A stretch of DNA of 64,000 nt, taken from NCBI GenBank assembly GCA_963740525.1, contig CAVUEG010000001.1:211120-275119 (forward strand), read 5' to 3'. Position numbers and translations under genes: made by a program. Of this stretch, positions 41,910 to 50,421 are shown piece by piece (the stretch's first letter is position 1; each line of letters starts with the position of its first letter). The notes under the pieces are model-generated. The model saw nothing but the letters and a program-made list of their open reading frames with translations. It did no database searches and was not told the DNA's origin. This stretch comes from CAVUEG01 sp963740525. Lineage in GTDB: Bacteria; Actinomycetota; Actinomycetes; Propionibacteriales; Nocardioidaceae.

Positions 41910-43891
41910 CGGACGACGATCCGGATTTTCGGGGACGTGGAGCCGGGGTAGCGCGGGCTTCCGGCCCAGACGGCCTTGAAGACGCTGGTCTTCTTGGGGG
42001 TCACCAGCGTGCTCCACCGGCCACCGTCCTCGGAGCTCGTCACGACCTTGGCCCGGCGCCAGGTGCTCTCGCCGGCCACGCGCCGCATGATGACGACCCG
42101 CATGCCGGCCACCCCGGTGCCGGCGACCGTGCGCAGCCGCCCGCGGAACGTGGTGCCCTGACCCTGCGCGATCGTGGTGCGTCGCGCCGAGGCGGTCATG
42201 GTGGTCGGCTCCTGGGGCAGGACCTGGATCCCGACCGTGCTCGACGCCGCCGGGTCGTAGGTCGCTGCTCCCGGGTAACGGACCGTGTACTTCGCGGTGT
42301 CGGTCGGCGAGATCGCGGTGAAGAAGGTTCCGGCCGCGTCCGTGGTCAAGGTCGAGACCACCGTGGCCTCGGCCTCACCGGCGTCCTGACGGTAGAGCTT
42401 GACCGTCTGCGGGCCCATCGTGCCCAGCTCGGAGACGAGCGTTCCCGAGAGCGCGACCGTCTCTCCCGGGTAGAGGCCGGTGCGGCTCGAGCTCAGGGTC
42501 ACCGTGGTCGGGATGGTGCGCCGGTAGGTGATCTTGGCCGGGATCGACGACGACGCGGCGTACCGCGTGTTGCCCGCCCACTTCACGACGTACGTCGCGG
42601 TCACGGTCGGGTGCAGGGTGAAGGAGTAGCGGCCCGTCGCGCTGGTGGTGACCGTGCGCAGCTTGGTCTGCGAGACCGCGCCCTCCAGCTGCTGCCAGAG
42701 CTCCACCGTGCGTCCTCCGACGGAGCCCTTCGCCGTGAAGAGCGCCCCGGTGATCGTCGTGTCCTGACCGGGGTAGACCAGGGTGCGGGTGGCCGCGACA
42801 CCGAGCGTGGTGGGCTCGGCGTCGAGCAGGTTGATGTTCCTGGCCGGCGAGGTCGCCCTCGCGTACGCGGTGCCGCCACCGAACTTCACGACGTACGACG
42901 CCGTGCGCTTGGGAGTCGTCGAGAAGGAGTAGCGGCCGTACTTGCCGGTGGTCGTGCGACCGATCCGGGTGGCCTTGGTCGCGCCGGCGGGCTGGCGCCA
43001 GAGCGTCACGGTCTTGTCGACCAGCGCACCCTTGGCGGACTTGAGGACACCACGGAGTCGCACGGCGGTGCCGGCGTAGACGGAGTACTTGCTGGCCCTC
43101 ATGCTCAGGGTCGTCGGTGAGGGCGGCGCCGGGACGTTCGTGCCGACGGTGCTGGGGCTCACGGCGATCCGGCGGTTGGCCATCCGGGCGAGCTGGGTCC
43201 CGTCTCCGTTGAACCGGTTCAGGTCGACGCGGCCCGCGATCCCATCGATGTGCCCGCCGCTGGTCCGCTGCCAGAACGTCCAGCGCGGCCAGCCGCCCGG
43301 CACTCGCGGAGACTTCACGCCGTAGTGGGCGACCCACAGCGGGTAGTGGTGGAAGGCGCGGCTGTTGCCCAGGTGCTGCTCCCAGAAGGACGGGGAGACG
43401 TAGATGATCGGAGTGCGACCGGTCAGCCGCTCGACGTTCTGCAGCCAGGTCGCGGTCCAGGTGCGCAGCGCCTTGACGCCGAGCCGGCCGGTGACCTCGA
43501 GGTCGAGCACCGGGGGCAGCACCCCACGGCCTGCCTGCAGGCCGGCGACGCTGACGAAGTGCCGCGCCTGGGCTGCGGCCGTGCCGCGGCTCGGGCGGGC
43601 GAAGTGGTAGGCGCCGTGGAGGATCCCGCGGGAACCGGTGGCCTTCCAGTCCCCCGCGAAGTACGGGTTCGTGTAGGTCCGACCCTCGGTGGCCTTGATG
43701 AAGGCATAGGTGACCCCGTCGGCCTTCGCCTTGCTCCAGTTGAGGGCGTGCAGATGCTGCCAGCGCGAGATGTCGATCCCGGTGTCGGCGGTCGCCGCGA
43801 GGGCGCCGCTGACCAGGAGGGTCATCGACAGCAGGACGGCAGCGGCAGAGCGGCTGGCGCTTCGTCGTACGGACAGCATGGCGTCATTCAC
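41906..43891 (-). CDS. secreted GH25 lysozyme with C-terminal Ig-like repeats
   Basis: A 661-residue exported peptidoglycan hydrolase. A signal peptide (AAAVLLSMTLLVSGALAATA) is followed by the GH25 domain at about residues 40-235: GIDISRWQHLHALNWSKAKA, AFIKATEGRTYTNPYF, GAYHFARPS, VLDLEVTG (catalytic acid region DLE) and PLWVAHYG. About four repeated modules of roughly 90-95 residues follow, each with a variant of Y-x-G-x-x-x-x-x-x-G-x-L and GRYSF; they resemble bacterial Ig-like adhesion modules and end with a shorter unit. The GTG start at 43891 has GGGGAGG 9 nt upstream and is preferred over ATG 43879. Its last codons lie in the tandem repeat. Confidence 0.88.
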   Translation of the reverse strand: MNDAMLSVRRSASRSAAAVLLSMTLLVSGALAATADTGIDISRWQHLHALNWSKAKADGVTYAFIKATEGRTYTNPYFAGDWKATGSRGILHGAYHFARPSRGTAAAQARHFVSVAGLQAGRGVLPPVLDLEVTGRLGVKALRTWTATWLQNVERLTGRTPIIYVSPSFWEQHLGNSRAFHHYPLWVAHYGVKSPRVPGGWPRWTFWQRTSGGHIDGIAGRVDLNRFNGDGTQLARMANRRIAVSPSTVGTNVPAPPSPTTLSMRASKYSVYAGTAVRLRGVLKSAKGALVDKTVTLWRQPAGATKATRIGRTTTGKYGRYSFSTTPKRTASYVVKFGGGTAYARATSPARNINLLDAEPTTLGVAATRTLVYPGQDTTITGALFTAKGSVGGRTVELWQQLEGAVSQTKLRTVTTSATGRYSFTLHPTVTATYVVKWAGNTRYAASSSIPAKITYRRTIPTTVTLSSSRTGLYPGETVALSGTLVSELGTMGPQTVKLYRQDAGEAEATVVSTLTTDAAGTFFTAISPTDTAKYTVRYPGAATYDPAASSTVGIQVLPQEPTTMTASARRTTIAQGQGTTFRGRLRTVAGTGVAGMRVVIMRRVAGESTWRRAKVVTSSEDGGRWSTLVTPKKTSVFKAVWAGSPRYPGSTSPKIRIVVR

Positions 43892-44036
43892 GGTTGGCGT
43901 CCTCCCCAAGACTGCGACCCGAGATCGTGTGTTTTCGGTCGAACCGGTCTCTGGAGGCTAACCGCGTCCATGGGGCTGGCGTGGCGAAAGTGAAGAATTC
44001 GCGCTCGACCAGGCGGTGGCTCCGCTGTCGTCCGGG

Positions 44037-46073
44037 TCAGCCGCCGAACCAGGATCCGCGCCCGCCGTACCAGTCCGAGAGGTGGTCGTACGACGGCCTG
44101 CCACGTCGGTCGCCCAGGTAGCTTCCGACCACCGCGACGCCGAGGTCGTCGAGCTCGGGAGCGACCACCCGGCCGCCCACCCGCCGTGCGAGCTGGTCCA
44201 CGAACCGAGCCAGCCCGGGGTCGTCCCCGAGACGGAAGAAGGTGGTCGCCGCGCCCAGGCGGCCCGCGTTGTCGAGCTCGCGCACGGCGTAGGCGACCGT
44301 GAGCGGGTGTGGCGGGTAGGCGAAGTAGACCTCGCCGTCGGGCTCCAGGTGTGACGTCGGCTCACCGTCGGTCACCACCAGCAGCACCGGCTGCGCCTGC
44401 GGGTTCCTGCGGAAGTGCCGGTTGGCGAGGAGCAGGGCATGGTGCAGGTTCGTGCCCTTGTCCCACTGCGCGTCCAGCCCGGTGAGCTCCTCGATGGCCA
44501 TCACCTCGGCGGCGCGGCCGAAGCCGATCAGCTGCAGGCGGTCCCCCCGGAACCGGGTGCTGACCAGCTGGTGCAGGGCCAGGGCGGTCCGCTTCATCGG
44601 GACCCACCGGCCGTCCATCGCCATCGAGAACGACGTGTCGACGAGCAGGGCGACAGCGGCCTGGGTGCGGGCCTCGGTCTCGACGACCTCGACGTCACGG
44701 AGGTCGAGGCGAACACCCCGCCCCGGCTCGCGTCCCTCTCCTGCGGCCCGAAGCACCGCGTTGGTCACGGTGCGGGTCACGTCCCACGGCTCGGTGTCAC
44801 CGAACGCCCACTCACGGGTGGCGCCACTCGGCTCACCGCTCGAACCGGCTCGCCGCAGGTCCCGCTCCCCCTGACGACCCGACATCCGGTCCGCGACGTC
44901 GCGGAGCAGCGCCTTCCCGAGCTGACGCATCGCCCGCGGCGAGAGCTTCAGCCGTCCGTCGGACCCGCGCGTGAGGTAGCCCGAGTCCCGCAGGGCGCGC
45001 TCGAGCTCGGCCAGGGTCCGGGCGTCGACCGCCGCGGCGTCGCCGAGCTGCCGGGCGAGCTTGTCGAGGTCGACGTCGTCCATCCGGGCCCCGGCGTACG
45101 TCTGGGAGAGCTGCTCGGAGAGGTCGTCGAGGTCGGCCAGGTCCTGGAGTACGCCTGTCCCGTCGCCGAGACCGATCCCCTGTTCGCCGTCGAAGCGCTC
45201 CGAGCCGGTCCAGTCCTCACCAGGCCGCAGCGCGCGCAGGTTGTCGTCGAGCTGGGCCAGCCCCTGCATCAGCTCGGGGCTGCCGAAGGCCTGCGCAGCC
45301 AGCGAGTCGAGCTCGTCGCGTTGCTCCTGGGTCATCGAGTTCCGCATCCGCTGGGCGGCGGCCGCCCGGGCGGCCAGCGCGTCCATCAGCTCCTCCACCG
45401 ACTCGGGCCGCTCGGGGAAGAAGTCGCCGTGCTTGTCCATGAAGTCGGCGAACTGCTGGTCGGTGTTCTCGCCGCGGCGGTGCGCCTCGAGGAGCTCGTT
45501 GAGGTCGGCGAGCATCTCGTTGACGCGCTGCCGGTCCTCGTCCGTGGCCTGCTCGAGCGCCTGCTTCATCCCCGCGAAGCGCTGGTCGAGGAGCTCGCGT
45601 CCCAGCAGGTCCTTGATCCGCTCGTAGTCCTCGCGCGCCCGGGGGCTGCGCCACTCATAGTCACCGAGCTCGTTGACCGCGGCAGCGGTCGAGGTGGGCA
45701 GGTTCTCGATCCGCATCTCGGCGAACCGGGCGTCGTCGTCGAGGTCCCGGGCCAGCTGCTTGCGCTCCTCCAGGACCGCGTGGTCCAGCAGCTCCCGCAC
45801 CTCCTGCAGTGTCCCGTCCAGCCGGTGCCGCGAGAGCAGGTCGCGGCGTCGCTCGGCGACCCGGCGGGCCAGGTCGTCGAGACCGCTGCGGTCCCGGTCG
45901 CCGCGACGGAGGTACTCGCGCATGGCGCGCTCCGGCGAGTAGCCGGCCATCACGTCCTCGCCGATGGCGTCGAGCGCCTCGGCCAGGTCGACCGGTGGCG
46001 CGAGCGGGTCCGGGCCCCCGGCGTACCTGCCGTAGCGGGCGCGCCGTCGGGCTGCGGGGTCCCGCGAGGTCAT
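44037..46073 (-). CDS. von Willebrand factor type A domain protein
   Basis: A 678-residue cytoplasmic protein. The N-terminal 420 residues are charged and helical. The C-terminal VWA domain carries the MIDAS motif in VALLVDTSFSMAMDGRW (D-x-S-x-S) near residue 490, followed by IGFGRAAEVM, a threonine/asparagine in WDKGTNLHHALLLA and LLVVTDGEPTSHLEPDGEVY. It pairs with the MoxR/ChlI-type ATPase encoded immediately upstream (4-bp overlap). Such pairs act as ATP-driven remodelling or metal-insertion machines, but the client here is unknown. Confidence 0.85.
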   Translation of the reverse strand: MTSRDPAARRRARYGRYAGGPDPLAPPVDLAEALDAIGEDVMAGYSPERAMREYLRRGDRDRSGLDDLARRVAERRRDLLSRHRLDGTLQEVRELLDHAVLEERKQLARDLDDDARFAEMRIENLPTSTAAAVNELGDYEWRSPRAREDYERIKDLLGRELLDQRFAGMKQALEQATDEDRQRVNEMLADLNELLEAHRRGENTDQQFADFMDKHGDFFPERPESVEELMDALAARAAAAQRMRNSMTQEQRDELDSLAAQAFGSPELMQGLAQLDDNLRALRPGEDWTGSERFDGEQGIGLGDGTGVLQDLADLDDLSEQLSQTYAGARMDDVDLDKLARQLGDAAAVDARTLAELERALRDSGYLTRGSDGRLKLSPRAMRQLGKALLRDVADRMSGRQGERDLRRAGSSGEPSGATREWAFGDTEPWDVTRTVTNAVLRAAGEGREPGRGVRLDLRDVEVVETEARTQAAVALLVDTSFSMAMDGRWVPMKRTALALHQLVSTRFRGDRLQLIGFGRAAEVMAIEELTGLDAQWDKGTNLHHALLLANRHFRRNPQAQPVLLVVTDGEPTSHLEPDGEVYFAYPPHPLTVAYAVRELDNAGRLGAATTFFRLGDDPGLARFVDQLARRVGGRVVAPELDDLGVAVVGSYLGDRRGRPSYDHLSDWYGGRGSWFGG

Positions 46074-47473
46074 GACCGGTAGACCGTCTCTCCGTCGCCG
46101 GAGTCCTTGCTGACCTTGCGGGCCAGGTAGAGCCCCTCGAGCGCGAGCTCCAGAGCACTCGCCCGCTCGCCGTCGTTGGTGGCGCCGAGCCGGTCGCAGA
46201 CCTGGTCGTACAGGTCGGACTCGCCCAGCATCGGAAGCCCTCCCAGGAAGTCGCGGGCGGTGACCTGCTCGCCGGTCACGACCGACGCACCGTCCTCGAG
46301 CGCGGCCAGGAGCACGGCGAAGTCGAGCCCGCGCAGGTGCACCCGGACGGTCTCCGAGGTCGCGGTGCGCAGCAGGTGCGTCAACACCTCCTCCTCCCTG
46401 CCCTCCTCGCCGGTCTCGAACTCGACCTTGCCACCCAGCACGTCCACGGCGGTCTCGAGGTCCACGACCCGCGCGACGGGCTCGTCCTCGCCCTGGATCG
46501 TGGCGCGGTGCAGGGCCGCAGCAGCGACCGTCTCCGCGCCGGCGATGGAGAACCGGGCACTGACGCCGGAGCGCTGGTCGACCGCACTCGACTCGCGCAG
46601 GGCCCGGGTGAAGCGGGCCAGGATCTCGACCAGGTGGTCGGGCACGGAGGCGACCAGGTGGGCCTCCTGGCGGACCACCGCCACCTCGTCCTCGAGGGCG
46701 ACCGGGTAGTGGGTGCGGATCTCGGCGCCGAACCGGTCCTTGAGCGGGGTGATGATCCGACCGCGGTTGGTGTAGTCCTCCGGGTTCGCCGAGGCGACGA
46801 CGAGTACGTCGAGCGGAAGCCGCAGCACGTAGCCCCGGATCTGGATGTCGCGCTCCTCCATCACGTTGAGCATCGCCACCTGGATCCGCTCGGCGAGGTC
46901 CGGCAGCTCGTTGATCGCGACGATCCCCCGGTGCGAGCGCGGGATCAGGCCGAAGTGGATCGTCTCCGGGTCGCCGAGGCTTCGTCCCTCGGCCACCTTC
47001 ATGGGGTCGACGTCACCGATCAGGTCGGCCACGGACGTGTCCGGCGTCGCCAGCTTCTCGGCGTACCGCTCGGTGCGGTGCCGCCAGACGACCGGTAGTC
47101 CGTCACCGAGCTCGGCCGTCCGGCGCTTCGAGGCGTGGGTGATCGGCTCGAACGGGTGCTCACCCAGCTCGGACCCCTCGATCACCGGGGTCCACTCGTC
47201 CAGGAGTCCGACCAGGGTCCGCAGCAGCCGGGTCTTCCCCTGCCCACGCTCTCCCAGCAGCACTACGTCGTGACCGGCCAGAAGGGCCCGCTCGAGCTGA
47301 GGGATCACGGTCGTGGCGAACCCGTGCAGCCCCGGCCACGGGTCGCGGCCCTCGCGCAGCGCGGCGAGCAGGTTCTCCCGCAGCTCCTGTCGCACGGTCC
47401 GCAGCTGGTGGCCGGATGCCCGAAGCTCTCCGAGAGTGTGGACGGTGGGTGGCGAAACCTGGTCCTGGGTCAC
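46070..47473 (-). CDS. MoxR/ChlI-type AAA+ ATPase
   Basis: A 467-residue AAA+ ATPase. Walker A is GERGQGKTRLL near residue 75. The equivalent of Walker B is IVAINELPDLAERIQVAMLN, with sensor region VVASANPEDYTNRGRIITPL. The sequence is closest to magnesium-chelatase ChlI-like ATPases that work with VWA partners. The GTG start is preceded by TAGCGT at 6 nt (leaderless). The stop overlaps the VWA gene start by 4 bp. There are no chlorophyll or cobalamin genes near, so chelatase activity is not implied. Confidence 0.87.
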   Translation of the reverse strand: MTQDQVSPPTVHTLGELRASGHQLRTVRQELRENLLAALREGRDPWPGLHGFATTVIPQLERALLAGHDVVLLGERGQGKTRLLRTLVGLLDEWTPVIEGSELGEHPFEPITHASKRRTAELGDGLPVVWRHRTERYAEKLATPDTSVADLIGDVDPMKVAEGRSLGDPETIHFGLIPRSHRGIVAINELPDLAERIQVAMLNVMEERDIQIRGYVLRLPLDVLVVASANPEDYTNRGRIITPLKDRFGAEIRTHYPVALEDEVAVVRQEAHLVASVPDHLVEILARFTRALRESSAVDQRSGVSARFSIAGAETVAAAALHRATIQGEDEPVARVVDLETAVDVLGGKVEFETGEEGREEEVLTHLLRTATSETVRVHLRGLDFAVLLAALEDGASVVTGEQVTARDFLGGLPMLGESDLYDQVCDRLGATNDGERASALELALEGLYLARKVSKDSGDGETVYRS

Positions 47474-47479
47474 TCCCTC

Positions 47480-47485
47480 ACGCTA
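47480..47485 (-). promoter_or_regulatory. TAGCGT -10 box, leaderless promoter of the ATPase-VWA pair
   Basis: TAGCGT on the minus strand ends 6 nt before the GTG start at 47473. Confidence 0.45.
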
Positions 47486-47503
47486 ACCCACCCGCCGAAG
47501 GCC

Positions 47504-47523
47504 GTCCCCTGACGAAAGGGGAC
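47504..47523 (-). terminator. hairpin after selD
   Basis: GTCCCCT and AGGGGAC form a 7-bp perfect stem around the loop GACGAA, 24-43 bp after the selD stop on the minus strand. It probably ends the fdhA-fdhB-nrfD-selD transcript. Confidence 0.6.
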
Positions 47524-47546
47524 TCGGACATCCCAGTGGGGCAGCG

Positions 47547-48542
47547 TCAGCGCACGACGACGGCGTGCTCGCCCGCGGGGACGAGCTCGCCCACCACCGG
47601 GTGTCCCGGCAGCTCACCGGCCACCAGCAGCCCGCCGGAGGTCTGCGCGTCCGCCAGGAGCAGCAGCTCCTCCTCGCTGACGTCCGAGTCGAGGTGCGGC
47701 CGCACCCAGTCGAGGTTGCGGCGGCTGCCTCCCGGGACGTACCCCCGCGCCAGGGACTCGCGCGCGCCGTCGAGGTACGGCACGGCGGCCGGGTCCAGCA
47801 CGGCCGAGACGCCGCTTGCCCGGCACAGCTTGAGCAGGTGGCCCAGCAGGCCGAACCCGGTGACGTCCGTGGCGCAGGTCGCTCCCGATGCCAGCGCGGC
47901 ACGCGAGGCATCGCGGTTGAGCCGGGTCATGGTCGCGACCGCCTCGTCGAAGACCTCGCCGGTCGCCTTGTGCCGGTTGTTCAGCACCCCGAGACCCAAC
48001 GGCTTGGTGAGGGTCAGGGGGACGCCCGCCCGGCCCGCATCGTTGCGCAGCAGCCGGCCGCCGTCGGCCAGCCCGGTCACGGCGAGGCCGTACTTCGGCT
48101 CGGGGTCGTCGATGCTGTGCCCCCCGGCCAGATGGCACCCCGCCTCGACGCAGATCTCGGCGCCGCCGCGCAGGACCTCGGCGGCCAGCTCGAACGGAAG
48201 CCGGTCTCGCGGCCAGGCGAGGAGGTTGATCGCGACCAGCGGCTCGCCCCCCATTGCGTAGACGTCGGACAACGCGTTCGCCGCGGCGATCCGGCCCCAG
48301 TCGAAGGGGTCGTCGACCACGGGGGTGAAGAAGTCGGCGGTGAGCACCACCGCTCGGTCGCCGTCGAGGCGGACGACGGCACCGTCGTCGCCGTTCTCGA
48401 GCCCCACGATCAGGTCGTCGTGGGCCCGGCCGCCGCTCAGCCCGGAGAGCACGCGTTCGAGCTCGCCGGGCGGCACCTTGCAGGCGCAGCCGCCACCGCT
48501 GGCGAACTGGGTGAGCCGGGGACGGGCGGCGAAGACGGTCAC
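47547..48542 (-). CDS. selD: selenide, water dikinase (selenophosphate synthetase)
   Basis: Makes selenophosphate from selenide and ATP, the selenium donor for Sec-tRNA synthesis. The 331-residue protein has the N-terminal catalytic loop SGGGCACKV near residues 15-23 with two cysteines (Cys, not Sec). It also has GDDGAVVRL, DFFTPVVDDPFDWGRIAAAN, LSDVYAMGGEPL and AGGHSIDDPEPKYGLAVTG. Domain 2 includes TCATDVTGFGLLGHL. GTG 48542 overlaps the nrfD stop by 4 bp, making it the fourth gene of the formate dehydrogenase operon. Its position beside fdhA and opposite selA-selB ties its role to selenoprotein synthesis. Confidence 0.95.
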   Translation of the reverse strand: MTVFAARPRLTQFASGGGCACKVPPGELERVLSGLSGGRAHDDLIVGLENGDDGAVVRLDGDRAVVLTADFFTPVVDDPFDWGRIAAANALSDVYAMGGEPLVAINLLAWPRDRLPFELAAEVLRGGAEICVEAGCHLAGGHSIDDPEPKYGLAVTGLADGGRLLRNDAGRAGVPLTLTKPLGLGVLNNRHKATGEVFDEAVATMTRLNRDASRAALASGATCATDVTGFGLLGHLLKLCRASGVSAVLDPAAVPYLDGARESLARGYVPGGSRRNLDWVRPHLDSDVSEEELLLLADAQTSGGLLVAGELPGHPVVGELVPAGEHAVVVR

Positions 48543-49486
48543 TGCGCCAACGTAGCGCGCTCTTCCCTCTCGGCGGCGAGACGGCGTTGCTCGAGCCGCT
48601 GCCGCTGCGGGACCACGGTGTACTTCGGGTCCCGGGCCGAGGCCAGCCCGGCCTCGAAGACCCCGAACCTGGTGAGCAGCGAGGCCGCGGCGTACGACGC
48701 ACCCGCGACCACCGACACGGCGCGTGACCTGCCGCCGAGCAGCGAGAGCACGGCCGAGCCGGCGGTCAACGCACGCGCGGTCTTCATCAGGGTGCCCGGG
48801 CGGCCCTGCTCGTAGGGTTCGGCCACCATCCCGAGTCGGCGCCTGAGCCGCTCGGCGGCGACCAGTTCCACCGCGGCGCCGCCCAGGGCCATCCGTCGGG
48901 CCGGGCCGTTCTCGCGCTTGGGCGTCAGCATCATCGCGACGCCGCCGGCTGCGGTCATCCCGGAGCCGGCGAACACGAACGGCATCTCCCGGTGTGCGTC
49001 GTGCCAGGCGGGCACGGCGGTGTTGCAGATCAGGGCGGCCGTGTACGTCGTCAGGGGCGGCCCGAAGGCCGCCGTACCCACGCCGGCGAGCCGGCCCAGA
49101 CGCGGAAGTCGTCCGGTGAGGTGGGAGCCGAGCGCCGCGGTCGAGAGCGCACCGAAGGGCGCCAGGATGAACGAGCCGACCGAGAGCGGGGAGGTGACCT
49201 TGAGGACCCGCAGCATGTTGAGGAAGCGGGAGGGCCGGCCGAGGTCGTGGACGAGCGCCACCGTGCCCACCATGGCCCCACCCGCGGCCACGCCACGCGC
49301 GATCCGCTCGAGCGCGGGGAGGTCGCGCAGGGCCGCACCCTCGGCCAGCACGGCGGAGGCTCCCGCCATGCCACCGACGAACAGGTAGATCGGGACGTCG
49401 GGGGTCTTCCAGGTCGGGGTCTTGATGATCTGCTTGCCGTAGTACGACTCGAACTCCGGCTCCGGGACCATCGCGTGCTCTTTCAC
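48539..49486 (-). CDS. NrfD/PsrC-type membrane subunit of formate dehydrogenase
   Basis: A 315-residue polytopic protein of the NrfD family, the likely quinone-reactive membrane anchor of the formate dehydrogenase complex. About eight hydrophobic segments are visible. VPIYLFVGGMAGASAVLAEG, HDLGRPSRFLNMLRVLKVTS and GSFILAPFGALSTAALGS are typical NrfD landmarks, and the glutamate of ETYYGKQ-like segments is here in EFESYYGKQ. GTG 49486 is chosen for its 4-bp overlap with the fdhB stop; the next ATG (residue 6) is an alternative. It carries no haem ligands, unlike the FdnI cytochrome. Confidence 0.88.
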   Translation of the reverse strand: MKEHAMVPEPEFESYYGKQIIKTPTWKTPDVPIYLFVGGMAGASAVLAEGAALRDLPALERIARGVAAGGAMVGTVALVHDLGRPSRFLNMLRVLKVTSPLSVGSFILAPFGALSTAALGSHLTGRLPRLGRLAGVGTAAFGPPLTTYTAALICNTAVPAWHDAHREMPFVFAGSGMTAAGGVAMMLTPKRENGPARRMALGGAAVELVAAERLRRRLGMVAEPYEQGRPGTLMKTARALTAGSAVLSLLGGRSRAVSVVAGASYAAASLLTRFGVFEAGLASARDPKYTVVPQRQRLEQRRLAAEREERATLAQ

Positions 49487-50421
49487 CGGCGCCTCCCGAG
49501 GAACGACGCGATGCCCACGCCGGCGAGCGTGACCGCGGCGGCACCGACGTGCTTCCAGATCGAGCCGAGGTCGCGGGTCGTCACGACCGGATCCGGCGGC
49601 AGACCGTAGACCTCCGGCTCGTCGAGCAGCAGGAAGAACGCGCCGTCACCTCCGACTCCGTCCTCCGGGTCATGGCCGTAGAGCCGGGCCACGTCCACCC
49701 CCTGCTCGTGCAGCTCCGCGACCCGGCGATCGGCTCGCTCACGCAGCTCGTCGAGGTCGCCGTACTGGATCGACTCGGTGGGGCAGGCCTGGGCGCAGGC
49801 CGGTGTCTGGCCGTCCTTGAGCCGGTCGTAGCAGAGGGTGCACTTGAAGGCGCGGCCGTCCTCCTTGCGCAGGTCGATCACGCCGTACGGACAGGCGGGG
49901 ACGCAGTAGCCGCAGCCGTTGCAGATGTCGGGTTGGACGACGACGGTCCCGAACTCCGTGCGGAACAGCGACCCCGTCGGGCAGACGTCGAGGCAGGCGG
50001 CGTGGGTGCAGTGCTTGCAGACGTCGGACGACATCAGCCAGCGGACCCCGGCATCCCCGGACTCGGCGCCCTGGTCGGCGGGCAGGGTGACCCCGCTCTC
50101 GTAGCCGTCCCAGCCCGGAGGCCCCATCCCAGGCAGCCCGAGGTCCGCGGTGGTGGCGTACGGCGGCTTGACGGGCTGCTCGACGAAGGCCACGTGCCGC
50201 CAGGTGTCGGCTCCGAGCGCCTGCGTGTTGTCGTACGACATCCCCGACAGGGAGATGCCGTCCTCGGGCACGTCGTTCCACTCCTTGCAGGCGACCTCGC
50301 AGGCCTTGCACCCGATGCAGACCGAGGTGTCGGTGAAGAACCCCTTGCGCGGCGGGTGGTCGGCGTCGTACCCGGCATCGCCGGACACATCGTCGAGTCG
50401 CCCTGACAGCGAGCTGCTCAT
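49483..50421 (-). CDS. fdhB: formate dehydrogenase iron-sulfur (beta) subunit
   Basis: A 312-residue electron-transfer subunit with four cysteine clusters for [4Fe-4S] centres: CIGCKACEVAC near residues 35-45, CKHCTHAACLDVCP, CNGCGYCVPACP and CTLCYDRLKDGQTPACAQAC. It passes electrons from the selenocysteine/molybdenum subunit to the membrane subunit. A C-terminal hydrophobic helix (VGAAAVTLAGVGIASFLG) anchors it in the membrane, as in FdnH. It overlaps fdhA and nrfD by 4 bp each. Confidence 0.93.
   Translation of the reverse strand: MSSSLSGRLDDVSGDAGYDADHPPRKGFFTDTSVCIGCKACEVACKEWNDVPEDGISLSGMSYDNTQALGADTWRHVAFVEQPVKPPYATTADLGLPGMGPPGWDGYESGVTLPADQGAESGDAGVRWLMSSDVCKHCTHAACLDVCPTGSLFRTEFGTVVVQPDICNGCGYCVPACPYGVIDLRKEDGRAFKCTLCYDRLKDGQTPACAQACPTESIQYGDLDELRERADRRVAELHEQGVDVARLYGHDPEDGVGGDGAFFLLLDEPEVYGLPPDPVVTTRDLGSIWKHVGAAAVTLAGVGIASFLGRRR

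Noticed and set aside
44037..47473. Magnesium or cobalt chelatase genes
   Set aside because: The AAA+/VWA pair has the fold, but there are no tetrapyrrole genes nearby; a general MoxR-VWA pair is the safer name.
47547..48542. SelD as a second selenoprotein
   Set aside because: The catalytic loop is GGGCACK with cysteine codons; no in-frame TGA is present.
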